Below, one piece after another: positions 13,819-20,868 of a stretch of 44,686 nt of DNA. The notes beneath the pieces were generated by a model. That model saw only the letters and a list, made by a program, of their open reading frames with translations, ran no database searches and had not been told where the DNA came from. Location: the IMG/VR virus record IMGVR_UViG_3300032285_001187, positions 1 through 44,686 of that record; one strand, 5' to 3'. Made by a program: the position numbers and the translations under genes. The stretch comes from a virus. The stretch's first letter is position 1. The number at the start of each line of letters is the position of its first letter.

Positions 13819-14616
13819 AGACTGGCCAAACGCAAACACGCCCATCCTTTGGCACGCATCGTTTGCGTCTTCTCCAAGCACAGGAGACATCCAGTAAGGC
13901 CAACCTATTTCTTTGGCCACCCGCTCCCCCGTACCGCTCGCGTCATTGTCCGCAATCACAACACCACTGGGCAAAGTAGCCGCCACCTTCTTCATGTTGC
14001 CTGCACTAAAGCACACATGAATCACATAGCGCCGCTTGAACTTCTTAAGAGTAGTCTGCACTGACAAGGCCGTGGCATAACCTTCGCACAGGATATGCAC
14101 ACCCTTGTTGTCGATAGTCAGAGTGGCACCACTGGTTCGCTGGCCGTAGAGAAACTTCTTACCGCCCTCTTGGTCAATCATCTGACAGCCCACCAAGTGA
14201 TGATCCACACGCATTGGAAGAATCAAGAACTGTTTGCCGTCGTTGACCCACACATAGCCCTCGCCATCGGGAAAGCCCTTACGTTTTAGATAGTCATGCC
14301 GCGCCAGCTGGGACTGACCAATGATGTAGGCCGCACGCTTGGCCGCCTCAGCTTGGTCATACTTTCTTTTGTCTTCAGCTGCCTGAACATCACGGGCTAT
14401 CTTGGCATGGTCAATCTTGACCGCTTCGTCTGGCCGCCACAGTGAAATCTCGGTGTTTGTAGCATGGTTTTGGACGAACGCATGGTCGCCCATGTACTTC
14501 ACAGCTCCGTTGCGTTTATGCGGATGATCCTCGGTCGGATACCTGCGCCACACACCTAGCGGAGGCACACGATCAATCAAAATCCCATGCGCTTTACAGA
14601 ATAAGAGTAAGTCCAT
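13801..14616 (-). CDS. Toprim-domain primase-like protein
   Basis: 271 aa. C-terminal half has the Toprim signature: HILCEGYATALSV with the catalytic Glu near residue 190, and SGVVIADNDASGTGERVA with the DxD-type acidic pair near residue 225. The middle contains DYLKRKGFPDGEG and FLILPMRVDHHLVGCQMIDQ, typical of primase Toprim_3-type proteins of phages and plasmids. The N-terminal zinc-ribbon of DnaG-type primases is not evident, only a HKRNGAVKYMGDHAFVQNH segment with His residues. Encoded directly after, and overlapping, the SF2 helicase gene: together they form the replication pair (primase plus helicase). Confidence 0.8.
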   Translation of the reverse strand: MDLLLFCKAHGILIDRVPPLGVWRRYPTEDHPHKRNGAVKYMGDHAFVQNHATNTEISLWRPDEAVKIDHAKIARDVQAAEDKRKYDQAEAAKRAAYIIGQSQLARHDYLKRKGFPDGEGYVWVNDGKQFLILPMRVDHHLVGCQMIDQEGGKKFLYGQRTSGATLTIDNKGVHILCEGYATALSVQTTLKKFKRRYVIHVCFSAGNMKKVAATLPSGVVIADNDASGTGERVAKEIGWPYWMSPVLGEDANDACQRMGVFAFGQSLLKVL

Positions 14617-16094
14617 CAGCGTTTCCTCTTGATCTGACGGATGTACTTACGTATTCCATCCTGCACAAACTTGGCTACTGCTTCGCTTGGCATCACAGGG
14701 GTATCGGACAAACCTCTTGGCCACACGCCGAACTTATCCTTATACACATGAGCCGCACGCCCGTTCGACCAGCCTTGAACTCTGACGTACCACTGAAGCA
14801 TTGACCACCACTCTTGCTTACTGTCCCGACTGGCCATTGATGCGCCCAGCTCCACCATCTCGCCCTCGACCTCGGCGATCTTGTTCTTACGCTCACGCAC
14901 ATGACCGCAATTGAGGCAAGAATCCAGCCTTGGAGGGAAGTAAGCCTCGCACTGCGGGCACTTGCACTCTTTCTTTTCTTTGTCGCTGGGTTCCGACTTG
15001 GCTTTCTCTTTGCCATCGTCCAACTCATGCACACCGTTCTCATAGACCTCATCCCAGTCACCACGGAATCGGAGATAGTTGCCTGAATGATCCAGCCAAA
15101 CAGCGTACTCTTTGGATGGATGGCCACGCATGATGCGACCCATCTGCTGAATGTGAGAAGACAATGACTTGGTGAACGGCCTAGCAGATATACCAATCTT
15201 GACATCAGGCACGTCAAATCCTTTGGTCAGGATGTCAGTGGCAATCAGTCCATGTATCTCCGTATCCGGCCTACTGAAGTCCTCGATAACTTGCTTCTTA
15301 AAATCATCGTCGTCACGGTAGCTGATGCTGATGAAGTTGAATCCCACCTTGGCAAACTCTTGCGATAAGTGTGTGCCGTGCTCCACGCCCGAGCAGAACA
15401 CGATAGTCTTCTCCGGCTTACCGAATATCTCATTCGTCTTGGCCACCCATGTAGCAACGATGTCACCCGTGATCTTGATGCCGCGCTCAGTGGTTTCTTT
15501 CTGCGACCACTCGCCAGCCACCTTCTTCGCTCCCGTCATGTCAATCTCTTTGGAGATAAACACACGCAGGGGAACCAGCACCTTGGATTCGACCAGCTCC
15601 TTCGTCGTAATGGTAGAGATAACATTCTCATACACACGACCCAGCCCTTTGGTGAATGGCGTAGCAGTCAGGCCAATCACTCGGATGTCAGGATTGTTCT
15701 TAATGAACTCAACCGTAGCCTCGCGGGTTTGATGCGCCTCGTCCACAATCATCAGGTTTAATCCGGGAAACTCACCCCTTCGCTCCAACGTTTGAGCAGA
15801 GCAGACTTGGATGTTTTCATAAGGCCGATCCCGCCAGTGACCAGACTGAAGAACGCCATGGTCGATGTCATACTTGTCTAGCCGCGCACTGGTTTGATCG
15901 CACAGGATGATCCGATCAACGATCATCGCACCTTTGTTTCCCTTTTTGTTTGTGGCTTCGAGCAAGGCAATAGCCATCTCAGTTTTGCCAGCTCCCGTAG
16001 GCGCATAAAGAATCTGCCGCCTCAAGCCAGCCACGAATCCTTTACGCAAAGCCTCCAGTGTTGCCGATTGATACGGCCTAAGTTCTAGTCCCAT
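14616..16094 (-). CDS. SF2 DEAH-box helicase with zinc ribbon
   Basis: 492 aa. Motif I APTGAGKTEMA near residue 33; motif II IVDEAHQT near 128; motif III GLTATPF near 155; motif IV TIVFCSGVEHG; motif V IATDILTKGFDVP; motif VI HIQQMGRIMRG near 330. After the helicase core, CPQCEAYFPPRLDSCLNCGH forms a four-Cys zinc ribbon, then a DNA-binding-like tail with WGRAAHVYKDKFG-type residues. This architecture is that of phage replicative/origin-opening SF2 helicases paired with a Toprim primase. Ribosome site GTGGAG eight bases before ATG. Confidence 0.9.
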   Translation of the reverse strand: MGLELRPYQSATLEALRKGFVAGLRRQILYAPTGAGKTEMAIALLEATNKKGNKGAMIVDRIILCDQTSARLDKYDIDHGVLQSGHWRDRPYENIQVCSAQTLERRGEFPGLNLMIVDEAHQTREATVEFIKNNPDIRVIGLTATPFTKGLGRVYENVISTITTKELVESKVLVPLRVFISKEIDMTGAKKVAGEWSQKETTERGIKITGDIVATWVAKTNEIFGKPEKTIVFCSGVEHGTHLSQEFAKVGFNFISISYRDDDDFKKQVIEDFSRPDTEIHGLIATDILTKGFDVPDVKIGISARPFTKSLSSHIQQMGRIMRGHPSKEYAVWLDHSGNYLRFRGDWDEVYENGVHELDDGKEKAKSEPSDKEKKECKCPQCEAYFPPRLDSCLNCGHVRERKNKIAEVEGEMVELGASMASRDSKQEWWSMLQWYVRVQGWSNGRAAHVYKDKFGVWPRGLSDTPVMPSEAVAKFVQDGIRKYIRQIKRKR

Positions 16095-16139
16095 AATTTC
16101 TCCACTACCAGCACATTAGCCTGCTGGCTTAGGCTTTAC

Positions 16140-16946
16140 TTACTTCTTTAGTTGCCTTTGCATGGCCGCGATCTGCTTCTTTAGCTGACCGTTTTCCGTC
16201 TGGTATGAGTTGCGCGTTACCTTGATGGCCTCAAGCTCAGCCTCAAGCACACGAATACGCTCACGTAACTCTGCAATAGTTGCGGATGCCTGATCTTTGT
16301 CCTTACTGGTGCCGCCCATGTTAGCAACTGCCAGCTTGTCCTTCAGCTCCTCGTTTTCAGCGGCCAAAGACTGCAACAATTCCTCTTGCGGATCGTACTT
16401 AAACTCTGGCTCCTCTTTCTTTACCGCAATAGGCTCAGCTTTATTGTTGATCTCGTTCGTTGACTTGCGTTCATAGACCTTTTTGCCCATCTTGTACTTG
16501 ACTGTCTCGGTCTGCACACCCTTCTCAGCTTTGATCTTACGCACAAACTCAGCCGACACACGACAAGCCTTGGCAATCTCAGTGTTAGTCCAGAACTGCC
16601 ATTCAAAATCCTCAAGCATATCGGTTACACACTTGCGCTTGGTAGCGTTGGATCGGTGCAGTCCGTTATCCGCGTTGGCACCCTTTGAATAAAGGATGGC
16701 GTCGCGAAGCGTGCCTGTTACAACGTTGCAACCTATTGACGTCTTGCCCAGCTTCTTTGTCGCGAAGTACCGATGGAATCCGTCAGCAAGATAATACTCA
16801 AGACCATTAAAAAACACCGTGACTTCTGGAAACTTATCGCCAGCCGCCATCGCTTCGGCATAAGTGTTGATCGTGTCTTGGTCAATGATGTCCCGTGACT
16901 GCGTGCCTCCATCTATGCGGAGTACATTGATGTTAAGTGTAGTCAC
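16140..16946 (-). CDS. ParB-like partition/nuclease-fold protein with HTH and coiled coil
   Basis: 268 aa from a GTG at 16946 that overlaps the stop of the upstream gene and has GAGGGGATACAA before it; an open frame extends upstream but overlaps that gene. Residues ~1-90 form a ParB/sulfiredoxin-like domain: RIDGGTQSRDIIDQDTINTY, then FPEVTVFFNGLEYYLADGFHR (the DGFHR box). Next comes an HTH (TNTEIAKACRVSAEFVRKIK) and a C-terminal coiled coil. ParB proteins bind 16-bp palindromes (parS) and hydrolyse CTP. A 15/16 match to the window's recurrent palindrome lies inside this gene (16717-16732). It may regulate or organise phage DNA. Confidence 0.8.
   Translation of the reverse strand: MTTLNINVLRIDGGTQSRDIIDQDTINTYAEAMAAGDKFPEVTVFFNGLEYYLADGFHRYFATKKLGKTSIGCNVVTGTLRDAILYSKGANADNGLHRSNATKRKCVTDMLEDFEWQFWTNTEIAKACRVSAEFVRKIKAEKGVQTETVKYKMGKKVYERKSTNEINNKAEPIAVKKEEPEFKYDPQEELLQSLAAENEELKDKLAVANMGGTSKDKDQASATIAELRERIRVLEAELEAIKVTRNSYQTENGQLKKQIAAMQRQLKK
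16717..16732. promoter_or_regulatory. Palindromic site E inside the parB-like gene, GTTACAACGTTGCAAC
   Basis: Matches GTTGCAACGTTGCAAC at 15 of 16 positions. It lies within the coding sequence of the only ParB-like protein in the window, as parS sites often lie in or near parB genes. Because it is inside codons, some of the match could be coincidence; the density of five such sites in the window argues otherwise. Confidence 0.4.
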
Positions 16947-17107
16947 TTGTATCCCCTCAAAGTCCAGCCCAGTTGGAAGTAGTGCCACTTGGTTTGGATG
17001 TTTGGATTGGTGTACCGCTTGCCATTCCACAAAGAAGCAATGTCCTTAGACTTGGTGCCCATGAAAGACTCAAAGGCGGCTCGTATGTTTTCGTTATCTT
17101 GTTTCAT
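16943..17107 (-). CDS. Hypothetical 54-aa basic protein
   Basis: Found by reading the frame: MKQDNENIRAAFESFMGTKS, then KDIASLWNGKRYTNPNIQTK, ending WHYFQLGWTLRGYK. Its ATG overlaps the stop of the gene above and its TGA overlaps the GTG of the parB-like gene, the standard coupling of this operon. Basic and aromatic at the C-terminus. Similar short sequences (ending ...YxxxxVQxxWxxWxxG) are common in phage operons. Function unknown. Confidence 0.6.
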   Translation of the reverse strand: MKQDNENIRAAFESFMGTKSKDIASLWNGKRYTNPNIQTKWHYFQLGWTLRGYK

Positions 17108-17220
17108 TCTCTAGTTTTCCAGAAGTTAATTTCTCGTTGGTAGTGGCAGATCAAATCTTCCAGCATATCAATGTACTTAGCGTGCCATGCCAGCTTGTCT
17201 TTCATTTCTTTCAGCGTCAT
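17104..17220 (-). CDS. Hypothetical 38-aa helical protein
   Basis: The long open frame reaches 17340, but the zinc-ribbon gene occupies that region in another frame. The ATG at 17220 overlaps its stop exactly (ATGA), giving MTLKEMKDKLAWHAKYIDML and then EDLICHYQREINFWKTRE. A single amphipathic helix with Trp/Tyr residues. The start is inferred from the overlap rule of this operon; a start at 17265 or 17340 is possible. Confidence 0.45.
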   Translation of the reverse strand: MTLKEMKDKLAWHAKYIDMLEDLICHYQREINFWKTRE

Positions 17221-17405
17221 TGCCTCTGCTTCAGATGGCGTGTCGCTGACCTCTTCGCCCAGCATCCCGCGCAATACCACTTGGTGTGGTTCATTTGTAT
17301 CCCGCCCTCCGGCGCTCTCATTTCGTTGCATTTGTTGCACTCCTTATGTTGATGTACTGGCTGGCTTCCGCCGATTGCTAATTGTTGTTTTACAAACCCA
17401 TTCAC
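17217..17405 (-). CDS. Small zinc-ribbon protein
   Basis: 62 aa from a GTG that overlaps the previous stop (GTGA). Contains CNKCNEMRAPEGGIQMNHTK followed by WYCAGCW: two CxxC knuckles about 22 residues apart, the layout of a four-Cys zinc ribbon. The PEGG linker between knuckles is typical of a small phage zinc-finger family. Probably a nucleic-acid or protein-binding module. Basic C-terminus KRSATRHLKQRQ. Confidence 0.6.
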   Translation of the reverse strand: MNGFVKQQLAIGGSQPVHQHKECNKCNEMRAPEGGIQMNHTKWYCAGCWAKRSATRHLKQRQ

Positions 17406-17656
17406 AAGACGTTTCCCGTTAACAAATTAAGCTCGATCAAATCGTATTTATGGTTGTCGCACTCTTCACGCAACGTAGTCCACACATGGAAAGCTACATC
17501 GTAGTGGTCGTATGCAGTCCCACCGACTATGAATGGCCCATCTCCATTTCCATGCTTCTTGGTAATGAACCAAATACATTTGGGCTTAATGACATTGAGA
17601 TCAATCTCATCTTTAAGTCTTTTGCTTTTTAAATAGTTTTCAATTTCATCATTCAT
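17402..17656 (-). CDS. Hypothetical 84-aa protein
   Basis: MNDEIENYLKSKRLKDEIDL then KPKCIWFITKKHGNGDGPFI and GGTAYDHYDVAFHVWTTLRE. An alpha start, a central beta strand pair and a helix with acidic C-terminus. Overlaps neighbours by 4 bp on both sides. No family recognised. Confidence 0.6.
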   Translation of the reverse strand: MNDEIENYLKSKRLKDEIDLNVIKPKCIWFITKKHGNGDGPFIVGGTAYDHYDVAFHVWTTLREECDNHKYDLIELNLLTGNVL

Positions 17657-17850
17657 TTTTTTAATCCCCTTACAAACGCCGCGAAGGATGCCGCCGTATC
17701 ACCGAATGGCATCTTGTCAAACTCTCTAGCTACCTCTTCCAATACCCTGTTGCGTTGGGATGGAGATACATACACATCGTCGATCTGAGTCTCGACCATC
17801 TGCCGCTTACGCCAGCCCATAGCTTTTTCCCATAGGTTTAGTTCAGCCAT
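17653..17850 (-). CDS. Hypothetical 65-aa helical protein
   Basis: MAELNLWEKAMGWRKRQMVE then QIDDVYVSPSQRNRVLEEVA and a closing helix ending FVRGLKK. The KMPFGDTAASFAAFVRGLKK tail (with Phe, Asp and Gly) is a known small-phage-protein pattern. Shine-Dalgarno AAGGAGAAAAACA lies within the end of the upstream gene. Function unknown. Confidence 0.6.
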   Translation of the reverse strand: MAELNLWEKAMGWRKRQMVETQIDDVYVSPSQRNRVLEEVAREFDKMPFGDTAASFAAFVRGLKK

Positions 17851-18052
17851 TGTTTTTCTCCTTAAGTGTTGACTGCGCCATCAAGACTGCCCACTCTGTG
17901 GTTTGCGAATTTGAAACAATTGTTTTTACCTCTGAATCTTTTAAGTCCTGCCAACCTGTTGTCTTAGTGATTATCGGATTAGTCAGCGCCATCACGATCT
18001 GCTCGTTCATGGCAAACACTCGGCTCAAAAGTTCCATTTGATCTTTTGTCAT
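17843..18052 (-). CDS. Hypothetical 69-aa protein
   Basis: MTKDQMELLSRVFAMNEQIV then ALTNPIITKTTGWQDLKDSE. Mostly helical. Its final residues LKEKNNG are the translation of the next gene's Shine-Dalgarno and start region (CTTAAGGAGAAAAACAATGG), so they should not be read as a conserved protein motif. Overlaps neighbours on both sides. Confidence 0.6.
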   Translation of the reverse strand: MTKDQMELLSRVFAMNEQIVMALTNPIITKTTGWQDLKDSEVKTIVSNSQTTEWAVLMAQSTLKEKNNG

Positions 18053-18291
18053 GTGTTCTTCTCCTTAAGTTTGGCTTCAACTGCCATAGCAAGTGTTGTT
18101 GGCAAAACCATTTCGCCATGTTTGTCAAACAATTCTTTTTGCAAACCAACCATGTCCTCATACGTCAGTCCAACCCACTCACGCTCAGGATACAAAGGCC
18201 ACACCTGACCAAGCGGTGTAAACAAAGAACAGTCTTGATCTGTACTGACCATGCCGTTGCTTGGGTCGTACCATGCTATTGGTTTATCCAT
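18049..18291 (-). CDS. Hypothetical 80-aa protein of the WVGLTxED family
   Basis: MDKPIAWYDPSNGMVSTDQD, then LYPEREWVGLTYEDMVGLQK and a helix. The Ala-Trp start, the LYP...REWVGLTxEDM segment and the C-terminal helix resemble the C-terminal half of the product at 18546 (PPQRTWVGLTEEDLKPI), so the two look like diverged copies. Found widely in betaproteobacterial phages; function unknown. Ends in SD-encoded KLKEKNT. Confidence 0.6.
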   Translation of the reverse strand: MDKPIAWYDPSNGMVSTDQDCSLFTPLGQVWPLYPEREWVGLTYEDMVGLQKELFDKHGEMVLPTTLAMAVEAKLKEKNT

Positions 18292-18562
18292 TGTTCTTGC
18301 TCCTTAATTTCGCTTCAATGCTTGCGGCAAAGTCAACCCACCCGCTGACGCCCATGTCTTCAACTTGATGCTTGGCGTGCTGGTCATAGGCTTCCTCAAC
18401 TTCGGCAAGGGTCAGTTCTTTCCAACCAAAATCCCTTTGTGGCTTACGAAAGATCGCCTTGTCAGGATCGGTCGGGTGCCCTTCAAAGTAATACGGTTGT
18501 CCCTTTATCTTGGCTTCATGGGCTATGCGTTCAAACTCATCGTCTTCATCTGTGTGAATCAT
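18284..18562 (-). CDS. Hypothetical 92-aa protein
   Basis: MIHTDEDDEFERIAHEAKIK then GQPYYFEGHPTDPDKAIFRK, a GWKELTLAEVEEAYDQHAKH helix and GWVDFAASIEAKLRSKNNG. The C-terminal third parallels the WVGLTxED proteins (WxELTLAEVEEA in place of WVGLTEEDL, then FAxxIExKL). Start follows AAGGAGCAAAA. The last residues come from the following gene's ribosome site. Confidence 0.6.
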   Translation of the reverse strand: MIHTDEDDEFERIAHEAKIKGQPYYFEGHPTDPDKAIFRKPQRDFGWKELTLAEVEEAYDQHAKHQVEDMGVSGWVDFAASIEAKLRSKNNG

Positions 18563-18935
18563 TTTTGCTCCTTAGTTTGGATTCAATGGCTCGGGCAAAG
18601 TCTTCCGCCCACGCACCATAAACAATTCGCCATTCATTACATATTGGTTTTAAATCTTCTTCTGTCAGCCCTACCCATGTGCGCTGTGGTGGGGTGGTGT
18701 AGAGTTTTGTGCCCATTGGCAAAGCAGGTTCATGCCACCAAGACATTGTGATCTCTGCGCCCGTTTCGCTTGTTACTTCTGCCACAGGGTCATCCTTCGC
18801 TTCTAGTGCGGCTTTAATGGCGGTGATGGTTGTTTCAACTTGACTAATGTCTTCTTCTGTTGCTTCTGGAACATAGTTATCCAAAAGCATTACCAACGCC
18901 TCCAATGCAAGGCGTAATGCTTCGTCTTTAGTCAT
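18546..18935 (-). CDS. Hypothetical 129-aa MTKDEALRxALEAL / WVGLT family protein
   Basis: N-terminal helix MTKDEALRLALEALVMLLDN, a TAIKAALEAK helix, a low-complexity linker, then ALPMGTKLYTTPPQRTWVGL and TEEDLKPICNEWRI. This is a mosaic protein family of betaproteobacterial phages: helical EAL head, LPxGTxLYTxPPQR linker and WVGLTxED tail. No enzymatic motif; function unknown. It shares its tail with the two genes downstream. Confidence 0.65.
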   Translation of the reverse strand: MTKDEALRLALEALVMLLDNYVPEATEEDISQVETTITAIKAALEAKDDPVAEVTSETGAEITMSWWHEPALPMGTKLYTTPPQRTWVGLTEEDLKPICNEWRIVYGAWAEDFARAIESKLRSKNDSHR

Positions 18936-19216
18936 ACATCCCCCGTTCTAATTAGCTTTGCATAGTCATCGAGTGCTTGCTCAACACTGGCAACCAGCTC
19001 GGCTTTGCTGACGGATGCGGTCTTGTCAAAGTGGTAGAAGTGAAGATCGTCGCGCAACTTGGCGCACGCCTCACGCTCTTCTTTAATTGCCTTGTTGACC
19101 ATGCCATACGCATCAAGCAGATTGATTACAAGGATTGATCTTCCTTCACTGTCTTCGTAGATTGTTTCGTGCATACACTTAGACTGCACAAACTTTACAA
19201 ACTCTTCGTAGGTCAT
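18932..19216 (-). CDS. Hypothetical 94-aa protein with EREACA helix
   Basis: MTYEEFVKFVQSKCMHETIY with a central KAIKEEREACAKLRDDLHFY. The EREACAKL box and the C-terminal VEQALDDYAKLIRTGDV (ending like AxxIRxRG) relate it to the two proteins encoded upstream at 19213 and 19559. Helical and acidic. Function unknown. Confidence 0.6.
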   Translation of the reverse strand: MTYEEFVKFVQSKCMHETIYEDSEGRSILVINLLDAYGMVNKAIKEEREACAKLRDDLHFYHFDKTASVSKAELVASVEQALDDYAKLIRTGDV

Positions 19217-19431
19217 GATTGTCCCCTTGCTCGGATGGCGTTGGCATAGTCATTTCCAATGGCTTGCATTTCTTCAGCACGACCATAGTCTTCACATACC
19301 ATTGCACACGCCTCACGCTCATGCTGTGCTACTAGCTTGGCAAAGGCTTCAAGCCGAACTTGGAAATCAAAACTCCAATCAGTTTCAATTCCGGCTTGTT
19401 TGGCAATTTCAACAATTTCATTGTGTGTCAT
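19213..19431 (-). CDS. Hypothetical 72-aa LVAQHEREACA family protein, copy 1
   Basis: MTHNEIVEIAKQAGIETDWS, then LEAFAKLVAQHEREACAMVC and a C-terminal NDYANAIRARGQS. This helical family (MTxxEIxxMAxxAG ... FAxLVAxxEREACAxxCE ... AxxIRARG) is one of the commonest small proteins of beta- and gammaproteobacterial phages; function unknown. The paralogue at 19559 shares FAxLVAQHEREAC. Confidence 0.7.
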   Translation of the reverse strand: MTHNEIVEIAKQAGIETDWSFDFQVRLEAFAKLVAQHEREACAMVCEDYGRAEEMQAIGNDYANAIRARGQS

Positions 19432-19562
19432 GTTTGTCCTTTTGCTTTGATGAAATCAGGATTACGCCACCACAAAATAAGTTTTCCGTTTTTACGCATC
19501 CACATCCAATGTTTTTGATATGACAACAAAGTCCGATGCTTTAACATTGTTCGTACTCTCAT
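19428..19562 (-). CDS. Hypothetical 44-aa very basic protein
   Basis: Both ends overlap neighbours as ATGA. MRVRTMLKHRTLLSYQKHWM then WMRKNGKLILWWRNPDFIKA. Strongly basic with five Trp residues, unusual for this otherwise acidic gene set; possibly a nucleic-acid-binding peptide. It sits between two LVAQHEREACA paralogues. Short but supported by exact overlap at both ends. Confidence 0.5.
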   Translation of the reverse strand: MRVRTMLKHRTLLSYQKHWMWMRKNGKLILWWRNPDFIKAKGQT

Positions 19563-19792
19563 ACACCACTCCTTTTCTGGATAGCTTTAATAGCGGTAGA
19601 TTCAGGGTCATCTAAATCCCACGCAATCTGTTCTTCAATTGCTTTAACACACGCCTCACGCTCATGCTGTGCTACTAGCTCGGCAAAGGTTTTTATGTAC
19701 TGTTCAAACATTGAATGTTGATAAACAACATTGTTTTTTTCGGGCAAAAGACCAGTTTCTTTAGCCATCTCAATGATTTCATCTTGTGTCAT
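19559..19792 (-). CDS. Hypothetical 77-aa LVAQHEREACA family protein, copy 2
   Basis: MTQDEIIEMAKETGLLPEKN, then YIKTFAELVAQHEREACVKA. Paralogue of the 19213 product: the two share MTxxEIxExAKxxG and FAxLVAQHEREAC, with a longer insert between. Start overlaps the stop of the 32-aa gene upstream. Function unknown. Confidence 0.7.
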   Translation of the reverse strand: MTQDEIIEMAKETGLLPEKNNVVYQHSMFEQYIKTFAELVAQHEREACVKAIEEQIAWDLDDPESTAIKAIQKRSGV

Positions 19793-19887
19793 ATAGGTGC
19801 GTCCTCGTAGTTGTCAGGATTGAACTTCGGATCTCGCTTGTCATTCTTGTCCTTTGGGTTTGGGAATGGGGGGAAAGGCCATGTCAT
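19789..19887 (-). CDS. 32-aa proline-rich micro-protein
   Basis: Read from an ATG that overlaps the stop of the upstream gene, to a TGA that overlaps the downstream ATG. MTWPFPPFPNPKDKNDKRDP then KFNPDNYEDAPI. Proline, Asp and Lys rich, surely unstructured. The MTWPFPPFP start is familiar from phage operons of this kind. Coupling at both ends is the main support. Confidence 0.45.
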   Translation of the reverse strand: MTWPFPPFPNPKDKNDKRDPKFNPDNYEDAPI

Positions 19888-20081
19888 ACATCCCTCTCTT
19901 TCAACATATCGTCAGCGTACTGATAAGCTGTTGTTGTGATTTCGTTGATAACTCCGCTGTGGTCTTTACCTTCTCTAATGATGAGAGCTTGCAAAGCCTT
20001 AGCCGCAAAGTAGTCACGCAGTGTCATGCCGCCTTCTAGTTCTCCAATCATTACTGTTGGAAATGCGGGTGCGTTTTTCAT
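19884..20081 (-). CDS. Hypothetical 65-aa DYFAAKA family protein, copy 1
   Basis: Start set at the ATG after TCAGGAGGAACT; the longer frame lacks a ribosome site. MKNAPAFPTVMIGELEGGMT then LRDYFAAKALQALIIREGKD. The GMTLRDYFAAKAxQ box followed by a helix ending YxxADxMLxxR defines a widespread small phage protein family. A paralogue is encoded at 20423. Function unknown. Confidence 0.7.
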   Translation of the reverse strand: MKNAPAFPTVMIGELEGGMTLRDYFAAKALQALIIREGKDHSGVINEITTTAYQYADDMLKERDV

Positions 20082-20260
20082 AGTTCCTCCTGAAATGAAA
20101 TGGGAATGTAGAAGCAAGCCTTGCTCTTGCTGTCTTGCACATTGACCACGCCGTTGCCGCGCGTCTGCTCTGGGTGATCGACCCACCGCTTACAGTTCTC
20201 GCACTTGGAGCTGACAAGCTGTGGCTTACACCGCGTGTATTCATAGAGAAGCGGGGTCAT
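20078..20260 (-). CDS. Hypothetical 60-aa Cys-containing protein
   Basis: MTPLLYEYTRCKPQLVSSKC then ENCKRWVDHPEQTRGNGVVN and a tail with CFYIPISFQEEL. CxxC plus a His and a distant Cys (CxxCxxxxxHP...C) could bind zinc, as in small phage zinc-binding proteins. Stop overlaps the ATG of the DYFAAKA gene; start overlaps the HTH gene by 20 bp. Confidence 0.55.
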   Translation of the reverse strand: MTPLLYEYTRCKPQLVSSKCENCKRWVDHPEQTRGNGVVNVQDSKSKACFYIPISFQEEL

Positions 20261-20426
20261 TTCTTTTGATCCTGTCTATTGCAGATCGAATGACCGCCGC
20301 GGTAACGCCAAACCGCTCCGCTATCTTTCGCATGGATACGCCCTCTTTCCTTAAGGCCACCAATCGTTTCTCATTGACTGGCGTAGGAGGACGACCGGCT
20401 CCCTTGCGTGTGCCGCCGTGCGTCAT
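20241..20426 (-). CDS. Small HTH DNA-binding protein
   Basis: 61 aa. MTHGGTRKGAGRPPTPVNEK is a GRPP AT-hook-like basic start, followed by LVALRKEGVSMRKIAERFGV, a helix-turn-helix of the resolvase/Hin type (R-x-L-x-x-x-G-x-S-x-x-x-I-A-x-x-F-G-V). A candidate transcription regulator of this operon, encoded third after its promoter. Basic overall. No catalytic domain. Confidence 0.65.
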   Translation of the reverse strand: MTHGGTRKGAGRPPTPVNEKRLVALRKEGVSMRKIAERFGVTAAVIRSAIDRIKRNDPASL

Positions 20427-20626
20427 GCTTCCCTCGCTCTCAACATTGCATCTGCCATTTCAAAGCACCACTTTGCCACTGCATCCTTGTCTATGCCGTA
20501 GTAGTCTTTGATTTCGTTCATCCCTACATCCATAGCCTTGGCCGCAAAGTAATCACGCAAGCTCATGCCAGTGGTGTATCCAAGACCGCCCAATGCTTGG
20601 GCTGGGAATGCTGTTTCGTCGTTCAT
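20423..20626 (-). CDS. Hypothetical 67-aa DYFAAKA family protein, copy 2
   Basis: MNDETAFPAQALGGLGYTTG then MSLRDYFAAKAMDVGMNEIK and a helix ending MADAMLRAREA. Paralogue of the 19884 product (AFPxxxxGxxxxGMxLRDYFAAKAx... ADxMLxxR). Overlaps both neighbours by 4 bp. Function unknown. Confidence 0.7.
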   Translation of the reverse strand: MNDETAFPAQALGGLGYTTGMSLRDYFAAKAMDVGMNEIKDYYGIDKDAVAKWCFEMADAMLRAREA

Positions 20627-20844
20627 TTGCCATCCTTTATTTCTGTTTCAATGTCGGCCAGCAGGTCAGGATCAAGCAGATCCATAACGTCCACGCCCTC
20701 GTGCATCACCGAAGTGATCTCAACAGTGGCCGGATAGTCTGGCTCCATCTGAATGCCGTTGACACGCAAGGCAATATCTTCAGGCTCGTAGTCGTAATCA
20801 ACCGTCAACATTCGCCCCTCGCCAGCGTCGTATAAAGTCCTCAT
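20623..20844 (-). CDS. Hypothetical 73-aa acidic protein, first gene of the early minus operon
   Basis: MRTLYDAGEGRMLTVDYDYE then PEDIALRVNGIQMEPDYPAT and DVMDLLDPDLLADIETEIKD. Very acidic. The ATG follows AAAGGAGTGAGCG, 32 bp downstream of the TATAAT box, so it is the promoter-proximal gene of the operon that runs to the primase. Similar openings (RxLYDxxEGRxLxVDYDY) occur in phage proteins of unknown function. Confidence 0.6.
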   Translation of the reverse strand: MRTLYDAGEGRMLTVDYDYEPEDIALRVNGIQMEPDYPATVEITSVMHEGVDVMDLLDPDLLADIETEIKDGK

Positions 20845-20868
20845 CGCTCACTCCTTTGTTGTAAGTAT

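Noticed and set aside
16947-17030. N-terminal extension of the parB-like gene
   Set aside because: The region encodes the end of the 54-aa gene in another frame; the GTG at 16946 has a ribosome site and the ParB domain starts right after it.
17221-17340. Extended start for the 38-aa helical gene
   Set aside because: It would lie wholly inside the zinc-ribbon gene in another frame; the ATGA junction at 17220 explains the arrangement.
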